52,203 bases of DNA from Patescibacteria group bacterium. Lineage in GTDB: Bacteria; Patescibacteriota; WWE3; UBA101185; UBA10185. Position 1 is the stretch's first letter, and each line of letters begins with the position of its first letter. The stretch spans positions 1-52,203 of the forward strand of contig JAFGOI010000006.1 of NCBI GenBank assembly GCA_016926555.1. The letters are read 5' to 3'. A model generated the notes under the pieces. The model saw only the letters and a list, made by a program, of their open reading frames with translations. It ran no database searches and was not told the DNA's origin. The translations under genes were made by a program, and so were the position numbers. Below are positions 16,974 to 25,340 of this stretch, one piece after another.

Positions 16974-18281
16974 ATGACAACAGCAACAAACACCATTAAA
17001 TACTGCCTTTATGCACGAAAATCTTCGGAAAGCGATGAGCGCCAAGCTATGAGTATAGACTCTCAAATCAAGGAAATGACAGACCTCGCTTTAAAGGACC
17101 AATTAGAAGTAGTAGAGATCAAAAAGGAGAGCCACTCTGCTAAAAATTCGGGTACAAGACCACTATTTTTAGAGATGCTTTATGAACTCAATCAAGATAA
17201 ATACAACGGTATCTTGACTTGGGCTCCAGACAGGCTTAGCAGAAATGCAGGTGACTTAGGTTCTCTTGTTGATATTATGGATCGAGGAAAGTTAGCGCAT
17301 ATCAAAACGGCTTCTCAATCTTTTTCTAACAATCCAAACGAAAAGTTCTTACTAATGATTCTTTGTTCCCAGGCTAAACTTGAAAACGATAACAGAGGTT
17401 TAAATGTTAAAAGAGGTATAAGAGCTAAGTGTGAAATGGGATGGAGACCCGCGCCCGCCCCTGTCGGATATTTAAACTATTCCCATCTTGGAACTAAGAA
17501 AGTAATGCTAGATAAAGAAGTTGCCCCTCTAATTAAAGAAATGTTCACGATGGTAGCTAATGGGTGTAGCGGAAGAGATGTAAAAGTTTGGTTAGATAAA
17601 GACGGAAGACTGAAAAAACATACACATAGAAATATACCTCTAAGTATGGTTTATAGAATGCTAAAAAATAGTTTTTACTACGGTGAATTTGAGTATCCAA
17701 CAAATAGCGGGGTTTGGTACAAAGGTTCGCATGACCCGATAATTACACGAGAATTGTTTAAAGAAGTTCAAAAGAAATTGAGTTTTTATACTGAGAATAA
17801 AACAAAAACTAAATGGGGTTCAAAAACCTTTGATTTCAAAGAGATTTTTAAATGCGCTTACTGTGGAGCAAGTGTTGTAGGTGAAGAAAAATTCAAACTA
17901 CTAAAATCAGGAAAGAAGAATAGGTACGTTTACTACCATTGTTCCAAAAAGATTGATCCAAATTGCCCAGAACCTTATGTAAATGAGGTAGACTTGATTG
18001 ATAGATTTATCAGGTTCGTTGAACTACTAGAAACAAGAAGAAGTACAGCCATTGAAATAAATAAAACAATTAAGACTAAAATGAATAAATATAAGGCGTT
18101 CAGAGACCAGATACTAGAACAACAAAGCGTTTCAATTGAGGATAAACCACTTAAATTTGCTGAGTTTTTCAGACATATAGTTTTAAACGGAACTAATGAG
18201 GAAAAACAAGAAATCCTATCGTGCATTAACCAGGCCTTATATCTCCATAACGGAGAAATATTTTCCAATCCTTTAATTTAG
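16974..18281 (+). CDS. Serine recombinase / site-specific integrase
   Basis: The 435-residue protein is a large-type serine recombinase. The N-terminal catalytic domain has the nucleophile in YARKSSESDERQAMSIDSQ and the Arg-rich APDRLSRNAGDL. The recombinase domain follows (VKRGIRAKCEMGWRPAPAPVGYL). A zinc ribbon comes next, with CAYCG near residue 298 and HC then C in YYHCSKKIDPNCPEPY. The C-terminal coiled coil is short. Such enzymes integrate or excise elements at short attachment sites by double-strand cleavage with a covalent Ser link. The protein appears complete. It is the last gene before tRNA-Gln, with a T-arm-like fragment and a palindrome between them, so it probably mobilised part or all of the neighbouring island (inference). 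Confidence 0.92.
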   Translation: MTTATNTIKYCLYARKSSESDERQAMSIDSQIKEMTDLALKDQLEVVEIKKESHSAKNSGTRPLFLEMLYELNQDKYNGILTWAPDRLSRNAGDLGSLVDIMDRGKLAHIKTASQSFSNNPNEKFLLMILCSQAKLENDNRGLNVKRGIRAKCEMGWRPAPAPVGYLNYSHLGTKKVMLDKEVAPLIKEMFTMVANGCSGRDVKVWLDKDGRLKKHTHRNIPLSMVYRMLKNSFYYGEFEYPTNSGVWYKGSHDPIITRELFKEVQKKLSFYTENKTKTKWGSKTFDFKEIFKCAYCGASVVGEEKFKLLKSGKKNRYVYYHCSKKIDPNCPEPYVNEVDLIDRFIRFVELLETRRSTAIEINKTIKTKMNKYKAFRDQILEQQSVSIEDKPLKFAEFFRHIVLNGTNEEKQEILSCINQALYLHNGEIFSNPLI

Positions 18282-18290
18282 CTAAATATA

Positions 18291-18308
18291 GAACAGGGAC
18301 TCGAACTT
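18291..18308 (-). repeat. tRNA T-arm-like fragment, possible attachment-site remnant
   Basis: ACAGGGACTCGAAC matches the T-arm of the tRNA-Gln downstream (ACAGGGATTCGAAC) at 13 of 14 positions, in the same orientation. It lies 10 nt after the recombinase stop. The rest of a tRNA is not present. A duplicated tRNA 3' part beside an integrase gene is a usual sign of integration, but the match is short. Confidence 0.4.
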
Positions 18309-18332
18309 AAATACATTGTTATAGCAATAAAA

Positions 18333-18346
18333 AACCTTATAAGGTT
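18333..18346. promoter_or_regulatory. Perfect 14-bp palindrome after the recombinase gene
   Basis: AACCTTATAAGGTT is fully palindromic. Serine recombinase attachment sites are dyad-like with a two-base core, and attP is normally beside the integrase gene, so this is a candidate crossover or binding site. It could also be a chance AT-rich palindrome. Confidence 0.35.
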
Positions 18347-18451
18347 AATGTTTTACAGAAAAATTGCGGTTCGGATTTAAGGTTTTTAAGAGAGGTTTTA
18401 TCAAGCTGTTAAGAGGTATTAGAGGCTTCATGGTCACTTGCGTGCCCATTC

Positions 18452-18525
18452 TGGCTGGGGGACAGGGATTCGAACCCCAATTTCTGCGTCCAGAGCGCAA
18501 CGTCCTACCATTAGACGATCCCCCA
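18452..18525 (-). tRNA. tRNA-Gln (anticodon CUG)
   Basis: Read on the minus strand, TGGGGGA pairs with TCCCCCA in the acceptor stem, followed by G and an encoded CCA. The D-loop has AATGGTAGGAC. The seven-base anticodon loop is CTCTGGA, giving CUG at 34-36, and the T-arm is GGGGTTCGAATCCC. All arms fold. An extended -10 TGGTAAAAT (minus strand, 18542-18550) lies 16 nt upstream. Confidence 0.95.
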
Positions 18526-18592
18526 TAGCTGTAACGTTAAGATTTTACCATTAAAATAGCTATTCTGTGATTAATATTCCTAACTAAAATGC

Positions 18593-18706
18593 TTACAAAT
18601 CAATTTGTTTTAGTGCTTCGTATACTACCTCGAGCTCTTGAGCTGTTTCTTCTGGTAAGGGGTTTCCAAGTACGGTGATTTCTTTATTTAAAGTGGGGTC
18701 AAGATA
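18593..18706 (-). pseudogene. Possible 3' remnant of a protein gene
   Basis: A 37-codon minus-strand frame between two stops reads like a real protein C-terminus: LDPTLNKEITVLGNPLPEE, then TAQELEVVYEALKQIDL and stop. There is no start codon or ribosome site at its upstream end, where TAG interrupts. It lies just upstream of tRNA-Gln. It may be the tail of a gene cut by a rearrangement. The parent family is not recognisable. Confidence 0.3.
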
Positions 18707-18758
18707 CTAAGTATCAGGAGTACAAGGAAAAAACCAGTGTTTTAATTCCATTTTTAAA

Positions 18759-19178
18759 ATGACTTTTAATTTAAACATTATTTATTACATAAAAATTTAC
18801 TTAGTATCTTTAATATTCTTTCTGGGAATAGATATAATTTGGCTCACCAAAGTGGCACCAGGTTTTTATAAATCTAATATTGGACATCTTATGGCAGAAA
18901 AACCAAATTTGTGGGCTGCTGTTGCATTTTATCTTTTCAATCTAATAGGAATAATAATCTTTGCTGTGAGTCCCTCCCTTAAGAATAATTCCTTACGTAG
19001 TGCCATAATATTAGGCGCATTGTACGGTTTTTTCACTTACGCTACGTATGATTTAACGAATTATGCAACCTTAAAAAACTGGCCTATCACTGTTGTTATT
19101 ATTGACATATTATGGAGGATGATTCTAACATCGGTTGTTTCCTTAATTACTTATTTAATAGGCATTAAGTATTTATAA
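18759..19178 (+). CDS. DUF2177 family membrane protein
   Basis: The 139-residue protein has four hydrophobic segments and the family signature: FFLGIDIIWLTKVAPGFY near the N-terminus, AAVAFYLFNLIGIIIFAV, ALYGFFTYATYDLTNYATL, and IDILWRMILTSVVSLITY. The acidic and Thr/Tyr residues inside the membrane (GIDIIW, YATYDLTNYATL) are typical. The role of the family is unknown. No ribosome site or clear -10 box is seen. Confidence 0.85.
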   Translation: MTFNLNIIYYIKIYLVSLIFFLGIDIIWLTKVAPGFYKSNIGHLMAEKPNLWAAVAFYLFNLIGIIIFAVSPSLKNNSLRSAIILGALYGFFTYATYDLTNYATLKNWPITVVIIDILWRMILTSVVSLITYLIGIKYL

Positions 19179-19410
19179 AAATTTGATCTATCTGATAACA
19201 AAAGGCGGAATGCCTAGAAAAAATACTTATTCCTTTAATCCTAAATCTTATCGCTAATTTCTTGTTTTCTCCAAATCTCAATAAGATGTAAAAAAACTAC
19301 ATATACAGGTTAAGGGAACTGTCCAAAAGGTGCTATAGATTGTAGAGAGAAACAACGCCAAAGCCTTTTACATTGGGCATACGACAGCAGAAAGATTGAG
19401 GAAATTCGAG

Positions 19411-19420
19411 CTGATATAAT
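19411..19420 (+). promoter_or_regulatory. Extended -10 promoter, leaderless DUF5674 gene
   Basis: CTGATATAAT contains the exact extended -10 TGATATAAT. It ends 6 nt before the ATG at 19427, so the transcript should begin at the start codon. The 230 bases upstream back to 19179 hold no gene I can support. Confidence 0.55.
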
Positions 19421-19426
19421 AAAGTT

Positions 19427-19759
19427 ATGATAATTGTACTAAATCGTAAAATAACTCCAGAAGAATTCGAACAAGCAAGGGAAGTTTATAGTGATTATAT
19501 TAAAACTGTAATTGACATTGAAAAAGACATATTAGCTATAGGAGGTGAATACCATATAGATTGCGAAGAAGTCCTAATTAAGAGCGGTAGCAAACAAGAA
19601 AATCTATACGGAGGAGGTTATAGGGTTAGTACTAAGGAAGTAGAGTACATGGCCATGAGCAATTTTAAACCCGCCCTAGGGAAAAACACTTATGAAATAA
19701 TGGATCTAGCTGTTAGAGATAAACTACACGAACTTACAAAAGATTTTCTAGAAATATGA
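19427..19759 (+). CDS. DUF5674 family protein
   Basis: The 110-residue protein follows the DUF5674 pattern: ITPEEFEQAREVYSDYIK, VIDIEKDILAIGGEYHIDCE, GSKQENLYGGGY and NFKPALGKNTYEIMD. I associate this small soluble family with Patescibacteria; its function is not known. The gene is leaderless by the -10 position. It is coupled to the next gene through an ATGA overlap at 19756-19759, so the two are made together, possibly as partners. Confidence 0.85.
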   Translation: MIIVLNRKITPEEFEQAREVYSDYIKTVIDIEKDILAIGGEYHIDCEEVLIKSGSKQENLYGGGYRVSTKEVEYMAMSNFKPALGKNTYEIMDLAVRDKLHELTKDFLEI

Positions 19760-20031
19760 GAGATAAACAATTTGTAATAAACTCAATAAAAATGGACCTA
19801 CATAGAGTAGTTAATGCTGCTGGAGATATAACAAAACCAATGCCAAAACAATCAATCAAGGAATTCCTAAACCACGCACTAGATAATTTCAATAAGATAG
19901 AACCTACTAATTTGGAAAAAGCTTTAAAAACTCAATTAGCAGCCCTCTCTACAAAAGTAGATACCCCTATGGATCCCCACAAGCGGTTGTTATGGACAGA
20001 GGATGTCATGACCGTTAGGTGTAGATTGTAG
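19756..20031 (+). CDS. Small unknown protein coupled to DUF5674
   Basis: I do not recognise this 91-residue protein. It is helical in appearance. The first 60 residues contain VINSIKMDLHRVVNAAGD and IKEFLNHALDNFNKIE, and the tail is basic. Its ATG overlaps the stop of the DUF5674 gene, which is strong evidence that it is real and translated with its neighbour. The size and coupling resemble a two-protein module such as a toxin-antitoxin pair, but no motif supports that. Confidence 0.65.
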   Translation: MRDKQFVINSIKMDLHRVVNAAGDITKPMPKQSIKEFLNHALDNFNKIEPTNLEKALKTQLAALSTKVDTPMDPHKRLLWTEDVMTVRCRL

Positions 20032-20088
20032 TTCGAACTTGTTCTCTAATAACCAGCCAAGAATTTATAACTGAGTTATACTTCCAAT

Positions 20089-20871
20089 ATGAAATACCCT
20101 AAACACATATACGAACCGCTAAGATATAATGTGGCCTCATCTATTGTTGCCCACGAATTCAAAAAGATATTCGGCGAATTAACACCTGCTGAATATAAGA
20201 AAATCGAATCTCAAATTTATGACTGGCCCATCCATCCAGAAAAATACTCCATTACAAAGGAACCTCGAGATTTTTGGAATGGTATCGAAGGAATAATGAC
20301 TGGCTTTAGACTTAAGGGTGTTGTTAGATTTATCACGGCAGAAAACGTTGTTTGGACAAGGGAAAATGTGAATCCAACAGAGTTTATTTTATGCACAGAT
20401 CATTTTCATATTAATGATGAAAAAATCCCGACCTGGAATAAACACGTAAAAGAGGTTTATGGATGGTTAAATGAAAAAGGTTACATAGAAGCAGCTACAA
20501 AAAAGGTGGAAAAATCATTCTCAAAAGGTATCCCCAGAATACAAGATCCTATATACTGCCGAAAAAATAAGCGCGGAGAATATCTTGCTTTAGATGGTAA
20601 TGGTAGAATACTACACGCACTACTTAAAAACAAAATATCTGTACCGGCATTTGTTGGACACATGGAAGACGAAAACCCTAACAACTATTGGGTACCTACA
20701 ATGTTTCTCATCAATCTAGGAAAACTATACAAAAAGCAGGTAATTGATTTCGACACATACAAGAAAATACTTGACTCAATATTTAAATACTCCGATAGTG
20801 CCAAAATCGAGTACGAAGAGAGAGTACCCGATGAGAGTGATTTGAAAGAGAAGATCCTCAAGCTTGCTTAA
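20089..20871 (+). CDS. Uncharacterised protein with a ParB-like DGNGR motif
   Basis: The 260-residue protein is soluble. Residues 165-190 read YLALDGNGRILHALLKNKIS and then VPAFVG. A similar D-G-N-G-R-x-x-A-L...IPV pattern occurs in the ParB/sulfiredoxin-like fold, where it binds a nucleotide or phosphate. The rest gives no clear match. TATACT (20077-20082) ends 6 nt before the ATG, a leaderless start. The end overlaps the convergent gene at 20858 by 14 bp. Confidence 0.6.
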   Translation: MKYPKHIYEPLRYNVASSIVAHEFKKIFGELTPAEYKKIESQIYDWPIHPEKYSITKEPRDFWNGIEGIMTGFRLKGVVRFITAENVVWTRENVNPTEFILCTDHFHINDEKIPTWNKHVKEVYGWLNEKGYIEAATKKVEKSFSKGIPRIQDPIYCRKNKRGEYLALDGNGRILHALLKNKISVPAFVGHMEDENPNNYWVPTMFLINLGKLYKKQVIDFDTYKKILDSIFKYSDSAKIEYEERVPDESDLKEKILKLA

Positions 20872-21619
20872 CTACAACAAAACCAGAGTTGCTGCCATTG
20901 ATCAATCTGTTCTTTTCCAGCTCTTCCTCCAAACACTTCCCAAGTAAATCGGGCTCTTTTCTACATTTATGTTCGATAATACTAGAGGATCTATGCGCGG
21001 ATTCGTAAGTTAAACCCGTAAACATCAAATATCTTTCGTGTAGCTCGTGCAAAAGTACAAAATCCCGTTCCTGTGGTTTTAGATCATTGTCCAACCAAAC
21101 TTCTTTTTGTGGGATAAAATCATACACAAAATGGTGGCCTCCCTCCGTAAAATTCAAAAAATATATATCGCGGACGATTTTCCCATCCACGACCCAGACA
21201 TCTGCCCCTTTGTACTCATCAAGTTTTTTAATATATACCTCCTTTGGCACAACACCCACGATATCGCAGACACCTCCCCTTACTCTTTCCGAGAAGGCAT
21301 CTTTTAACCTCTCACGTTTCTCATTGGTTTCAGCCCTTTTCATAGCCTCGCTATATGAAATACCTCCCCTTATTAAACTCCAGGATGTATAGAGATTTTC
21401 AATAAAGTATTTTAATTCATCTGGCGCATATTCCTTGTCTATCCAAAATTCCAAAGTAGGTATAAATGGAAATCTATAATGGTGGCCAAAATTTGTGAAT
21501 TCACGGTTAAGGTTATTCCTAATGTACTCGCCGTCAACTTCCCAAACCGCGCAGTCTCCTACAGATTCCAACTGTTTTATATATGGTTTATTGGGCATCA
21601 TTTCGCTACCGGTGGACAC
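20858..21619 (-). CDS. Duplicated-domain protein with HELHE motif
   Basis: The protein consists of two related halves. The first (about residues 9-85) has VWEVDGEYIRNNLNREFTNF, GHHYRFPFIPTLEFWID and YFIENLYTSW. The second (about 120-215) has VWVVDGKIVRDIYFLNFTEG, GHHFVYDFIPQKEVWLD and LLHELHERYLMFTGLTYESAH. Only the second keeps HELHER, which looks like a metal-binding or peptidase-type site. I cannot name the family. The GTG at 21619 lies 5 nt after TAAAAT; ATG codons at 21601 and 21598 are alternatives. Confidence 0.65.
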   Translation of the reverse strand: MSTGSEMMPNKPYIKQLESVGDCAVWEVDGEYIRNNLNREFTNFGHHYRFPFIPTLEFWIDKEYAPDELKYFIENLYTSWSLIRGGISYSEAMKRAETNEKRERLKDAFSERVRGGVCDIVGVVPKEVYIKKLDEYKGADVWVVDGKIVRDIYFLNFTEGGHHFVYDFIPQKEVWLDNDLKPQERDFVLLHELHERYLMFTGLTYESAHRSSSIIEHKCRKEPDLLGKCLEEELEKNRLINGSNSGFVVVKQA

Positions 21620-21802
21620 AAATAATTTTAGCTGGAATTTTTATAGATTATCAATAGGTTCCGGATCGTTTCGCGTAGATATAGTCTCTCCCGCAGCAAC
21701 ATCTACCAACAAAGATATTTCAAACATTAGTAAACAGATCGGGTGTAAAAACGGAAAAAACAAAGCTTTCGAGTAAAAAAGATGTTATAACAAATATCAA
21801 CG

Positions 21803-22219
21803 ATGGCATTCAATAATCTTAACGAATCTTACAACCCTATAGAACTAGAAGGAGGAAAAATGTTGTACGGTAGATACAAAAGTAATGGAGGTATACTAAC
21901 AATGAGGGCATACAGAGCTGTCATTACCGCCGAAGAGCAAAGTTCTCTGAGTGACTTTTCTACTCCTACTATAGTACAGACCGAGAAAATGGCTAAAACT
22001 GCCGATATAACTCTTGATGATACCACCATTAAAATTTATGGGATTTTAAGAACTAGAGTAAAAGACATTCCCGGAGTTATGGAAGCGGAACGTGGTGTAA
22101 TCAATAAACTTTGTGATCAACGCATTTTTGCTGAAACGCTTTTATTACGGGGTTACTCAAAAGATTCAGATGAATATAAGCGTTTCGTGCAGACTCATCT
22201 GTACATACTTGCACAATAA
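21803..22219 (+). CDS. Uncharacterised small soluble protein
   Basis: I do not recognise this 138-residue protein. It has a mixed alpha/beta look, with MLYGRYKSNGGILTMRAYRA early and VMEAERGVINKLCDQRIFAE late, and no membrane segment. An extended -10 TGTTATAAC (21783-21791) sits 11 nt before the ATG, leaving a leader of about four bases. It stands alone, not in an operon. Confidence 0.55.
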   Translation: MAFNNLNESYNPIELEGGKMLYGRYKSNGGILTMRAYRAVITAEEQSSLSDFSTPTIVQTEKMAKTADITLDDTTIKIYGILRTRVKDIPGVMEAERGVINKLCDQRIFAETLLLRGYSKDSDEYKRFVQTHLYILAQ

Positions 22220-22287
22220 TCAAAATAGTGATCTAAATTAACCCAGATACTTGGATATATAGACTCACAAAATCAACTGGTCTAACT

Positions 22288-22386
22288 ATGGAATTGGGTG
22301 CGGTATTCACATTTTTAATCGGCTTTTTTATTACATCAGAAGTATTTACCGTACAGGAAGCTATCGCTTTAACGGTTAGGAAATAA
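22288..22386 (+). pseudogene. Possible tail fragment of an EamA-type permease
   Basis: A 32-codon frame reads MELGAVFTFLIGFFITSEVF and then TVQEAIALTVRK. This resembles the penultimate helix region of EamA/DMT permeases (pattern P-x-F-x-x-L-x-G-x-x-x-x-x-E-x-x-T-x-x-Q). There is no ribosome site or -10 box, and the rest of the permease is missing. It may be a decayed remnant or chance. Confidence 0.3.
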
Positions 22387-22413
22387 TGTTAACAAAATAA
22401 CCGAAAAGAAAAG

Positions 22414-23031
22414 TTAGAGTAGGAATTCTTCTAACGCAGTATTTGAACCTACGATATTTGACGGATCATATAGAAAAGTTTTCCAGCCAAGTTTTTTTGC
22501 TTCTTCAATATGCACTTTACTGTTTTCGACAAATAATATGTTATTACTTAATACTCCCGCTTGTTTCGTAGCGAATTCATATATTTCTCTTTGCGGTTTC
22601 ATAAATCCAACGACGCTTGAATCCACAATCGTATCCCAATTTACTTTAGGCAACAAGTTTTTCTTGGTAATTAAATCCAGCATCTTGGGATACATGTTGG
22701 TCAGCAAACCTAATTTATATCTTCTTTTTAATTTCGCGACTAATTTTCCAAGATCGGGATTGGGTTCAAACCTGTTTGCAAAATCTGCCAGAAATGAGTA
22801 ATCTTTGGGCAAGTTAAGTTTAAAGTCATCTTTCATGATAGTAATAAAAGAATCGACATCCTCTTTACCCAAACAGAAGTCAATTTCTTTTTTATCAAAT
22901 AATGTACTTAGTCTCGGTTTATCTTTTTCACTAACGTTTAAATCATCAAGCATTTCGTTCCATTTGTCGGTTTTTGAAAAATCCAGTACTAACACTCCGC
23001 CAATATCGAAATACACAAATTCTATCTTCAC
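22414..23031 (-). CDS. HAD superfamily hydrolase
   Basis: The 205-residue protein is a haloacid dehalogenase-like hydrolase of subfamily IA. Motif I is YFDIGGVLV with nucleophile Asp9; the second Asp of the usual DxD is Gly, as in many DxGGVL members. Motif II is LGLLTNMYP, the conserved Lys is in GFMKPQREIYEFA, and motif III is NNILFVENSKVHIEEAKKLG, where Glu replaces the first Asp. It could be a phosphatase or a dehalogenase; the substrate is unknown. The GTG start lies 4 nt after the ABC permease stop, so it is the third gene of that operon. Confidence 0.88.
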   Translation of the reverse strand: MKIEFVYFDIGGVLVLDFSKTDKWNEMLDDLNVSEKDKPRLSTLFDKKEIDFCLGKEDVDSFITIMKDDFKLNLPKDYSFLADFANRFEPNPDLGKLVAKLKRRYKLGLLTNMYPKMLDLITKKNLLPKVNWDTIVDSSVVGFMKPQREIYEFATKQAGVLSNNILFVENSKVHIEEAKKLGWKTFLYDPSNIVGSNTALEEFLL

Positions 23032-23035
23032 AAAA

Positions 23036-23785
23036 TTAGGCCTCGATTTTAGAAAATAAATAACTACAAATCATGAGTAATAATAAAGAACAGATTGTGA
23101 GCAGCAACGTATTATTAGCTAAATCTATCTGAATTACCCCGCTGAAAATCTCGCGCAAACCATCCACTCCATATGTCAAAGGATTGACTCTCGAAATTGA
23201 TTTTAGTACTGAAGGTGCGCTTTCCAAGGGAAATAAAGCACCGGACAAGAAGAATGTGGGCATAACTAAAAAGTTCATTATTAGCTGGAACCCGTGAAAA
23301 TCCTCCATTAGAGAAGCAATCGCAGTTCCAAGTGAAGTATAAAACAAAGCTATTAAAAACATTAACACAACGGCAAGAGGCAACAAAAGTAAATTCTGGG
23401 GTTTGAACCCAACAAACAGAGTTAAAACAAACACTATTAATCCCTGTAAAGTTGCTATTGTGGCACCTCCTAATACTCTTCCAAGTACAATTTGAAACCT
23501 GGGAACTGGGGCAACCAAAGTTTCTTTAAGAAAACCAAACTGCCTGTCCCAAATTAGTTCAACACCATTAAATATAGCCATGAATAAAATTGCCTGACCC
23601 ATCACACCGGGAGCTAGAAAAGTTATGTAGTTACCTTTTCCTGCTCGTTCAAACACAGGGCCCAAACCGAAACCCATAGCCAGCAAGAACAATAGCGGCT
23701 GTCCAATCGACCCGATAATACGAGCTTTTGACCGCCAATACCTCTTGATTTGTCTTACCCACATAACATAAAGTACATTCCACAT
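23036..23785 (-). CDS. ABC-2 type exporter permease
   Basis: The 249-residue membrane protein has six hydrophobic segments and the ABC-2 pattern. The basic N-terminus (WVRQIKRYWRSKARIIGSI) is followed by helices including FLALLLF-like segments, LVAPVPRFQIVLGRVLGGAT, and the signature FFLSGALFPLESAPSVLKSI near residue 180. It forms the channel of a daunorubicin-type drug or lipid exporter. It starts 2 nt after the ATPase gene and precedes a HAD hydrolase gene, all in one minus-strand operon. Confidence 0.92.
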   Translation of the reverse strand: MWNVLYVMWVRQIKRYWRSKARIIGSIGQPLLFLLAMGFGLGPVFERAGKGNYITFLAPGVMGQAILFMAIFNGVELIWDRQFGFLKETLVAPVPRFQIVLGRVLGGATIATLQGLIVFVLTLFVGFKPQNLLLLPLAVVLMFLIALFYTSLGTAIASLMEDFHGFQLIMNFLVMPTFFLSGALFPLESAPSVLKSISRVNPLTYGVDGLREIFSGVIQIDLANNTLLLTICSLLLLMICSYLFSKIEA

Positions 23786-23787
23786 AC

Positions 23788-24603
23788 TTACCTTTTCCTC
23801 CTATTTCTTAGATGCATACGCATACGTTCTAAACTGCTTAAATTCTCATCTCTAATATCTTTTCCCGTCAGGGAAAGATAAGCTTCTTCCAAAGTGCTAG
23901 TGTTTGTTTGGTTTTTTAGCTCATCTACAGACCCTAAAGCTACAATCCTTCCTTTATCTATAATGGCTATTCTTCCTGCCATTTTCTCCGCCTCTTCAAG
24001 ATAATGTGTCGTAAAGAAAATAGTTGTTTTATATTTGTGATTTAGTTCCAAAATACGCTCCCAAATTTTATTTCTTGTTTGCGCATCCAATCCTAAAGTT
24101 GGTTCGTCCATGAAAAATATTTTGGGATGATGAAGAAGCGCCCGCGCGATTTCCAGCCTTCTTCTCATACCACCGGAAAAGGTTTTTACAAAAGCGTCTT
24201 TTCTGTCCCAGAGATCTACAGTCTCCAATAAATCTTGTACTCTCTTTTCACGAATATCGTTGGGGATTTTATACAACACCCCATGAAAATCCATATTCTC
24301 TTTTGCCGTCAATTCTTCGTCTAGACTTGAATCCTGAAATACGATTCCAAATGATTCTCTTACCTCATCCTGTTGATAAAGCGGATCGAAACCATTTATA
24401 CGTACATCACCGTTTGTAGGTCTGAGCAAAGTTGTAAGTATGCGGATAGTTGTGGTCTTTCCTGCGCCGTTTGGCCCTAAAAACGCAAAAACTTCTCCTT
24501 CACCAACATCAAATGAAATCTTGTCAACGGCGGTAAAATCGTTAAATTTCTTCGTCAGATTTTTTATCACTATAACTTTTTTCAGGTTATTTTCTTCTCC
24601 CAT
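23788..24603 (-). CDS. ABC exporter ATPase, daunorubicin-resistance type
   Basis: The 271-residue ATPase has Walker A GPNGAGKTT, Q-loop VFQDSSLDEELTAKEN, signature SGGMRRRLEIARALL, Walker B IFFMDEPTLGLD and switch His in FFTTHYLEEAE. The GLDAQTRNKIWE segment and C-terminal extension fit the DrrA family. It powers the permease encoded 2 nt downstream. Cargo cannot be inferred. The start is ATG at 24603; no clear -10 box lies at the leaderless distance. Confidence 0.94.
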   Translation of the reverse strand: MGEENNLKKVIVIKNLTKKFNDFTAVDKISFDVGEGEVFAFLGPNGAGKTTTIRILTTLLRPTNGDVRINGFDPLYQQDEVRESFGIVFQDSSLDEELTAKENMDFHGVLYKIPNDIREKRVQDLLETVDLWDRKDAFVKTFSGGMRRRLEIARALLHHPKIFFMDEPTLGLDAQTRNKIWERILELNHKYKTTIFFTTHYLEEAEKMAGRIAIIDKGRIVALGSVDELKNQTNTSTLEEAYLSLTGKDIRDENLSSLERMRMHLRNRRKR

Positions 24604-24764
24604 AATACTATTTCAACTTAAAACTAACACATATGAATATAACTTATTTCTATTTTACACTAACCGACAAAAACAACCTTCCCTCGGCAACTATAACTTG
24701 GAAAAATGATAAAATTTGACTCTTTTGTTTCACACTAAATACTTACTTTGATAGAATTAATATA

Positions 24765-25262
24765 ATGAAGCTGATTAAATCGCTATCCGCCGAACTAATA
24801 TTATCTCTGGTTTTTGTTTATTTGTTATTTCTATCTTATGAGTGGCAGAATATAGATTTACTTTCTAAATTTATAAGCATAGCCCTGGGGCTACAAATCA
24901 TTTTTATCTTTTTACTTCTACAGAGTAGATTTGAATGTATTATTGGCAAAACATATAATTCTTCAAAAAGACTGCTTAAATATAATTTCCTAGGAAGACA
25001 TTCCCTTATAAGGATTATTACCCTTTTACTTCTTGGTATACTGATTACGTTTTCTACCTTGGTTCTGGAGCTTGTTTCCGTTATTATAATTCTTGGCGAT
25101 TACAAACCCGAGATGGCAGGTTTTCCCTTTTCATTTTTCCCGTTACGAGATACGTACTATTTTGATATGAAATACTTTTTGCTTAATACCGTTATTTACG
25201 TTACGATATTGTACTTTTACAGTTTATTGGGTGCATTTCACACAAGTAAAACAACAAAGTAG
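24765..25262 (+). CDS. Uncharacterised membrane protein
   Basis: The 165-residue protein has four hydrophobic stretches: LSAELILSLVFVYLLFL, FISIALGLQIIFIFLLL, LIRIITLLLLGILITFST and FLLNTVIYVTILYFYSLLG. No family is recognised. An extended -10 TGATAGAAT ends 7 nt before the ATG, so the transcript is leaderless. It stands alone and is followed by the aminopeptidase gene in the same direction. Confidence 0.65.
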   Translation: MKLIKSLSAELILSLVFVYLLFLSYEWQNIDLLSKFISIALGLQIIFIFLLLQSRFECIIGKTYNSSKRLLKYNFLGRHSLIRIITLLLLGILITFSTLVLELVSVIIILGDYKPEMAGFPFSFFPLRDTYYFDMKYFLLNTVIYVTILYFYSLLGAFHTSKTTK

Positions 25263-25340
25263 GTTTATTCTTGAATTAAGGAAAAACATATACTATTATA
25301 TGCGAAACCCACGTAATAATTGTCCTTAAAGGAAAATCAT

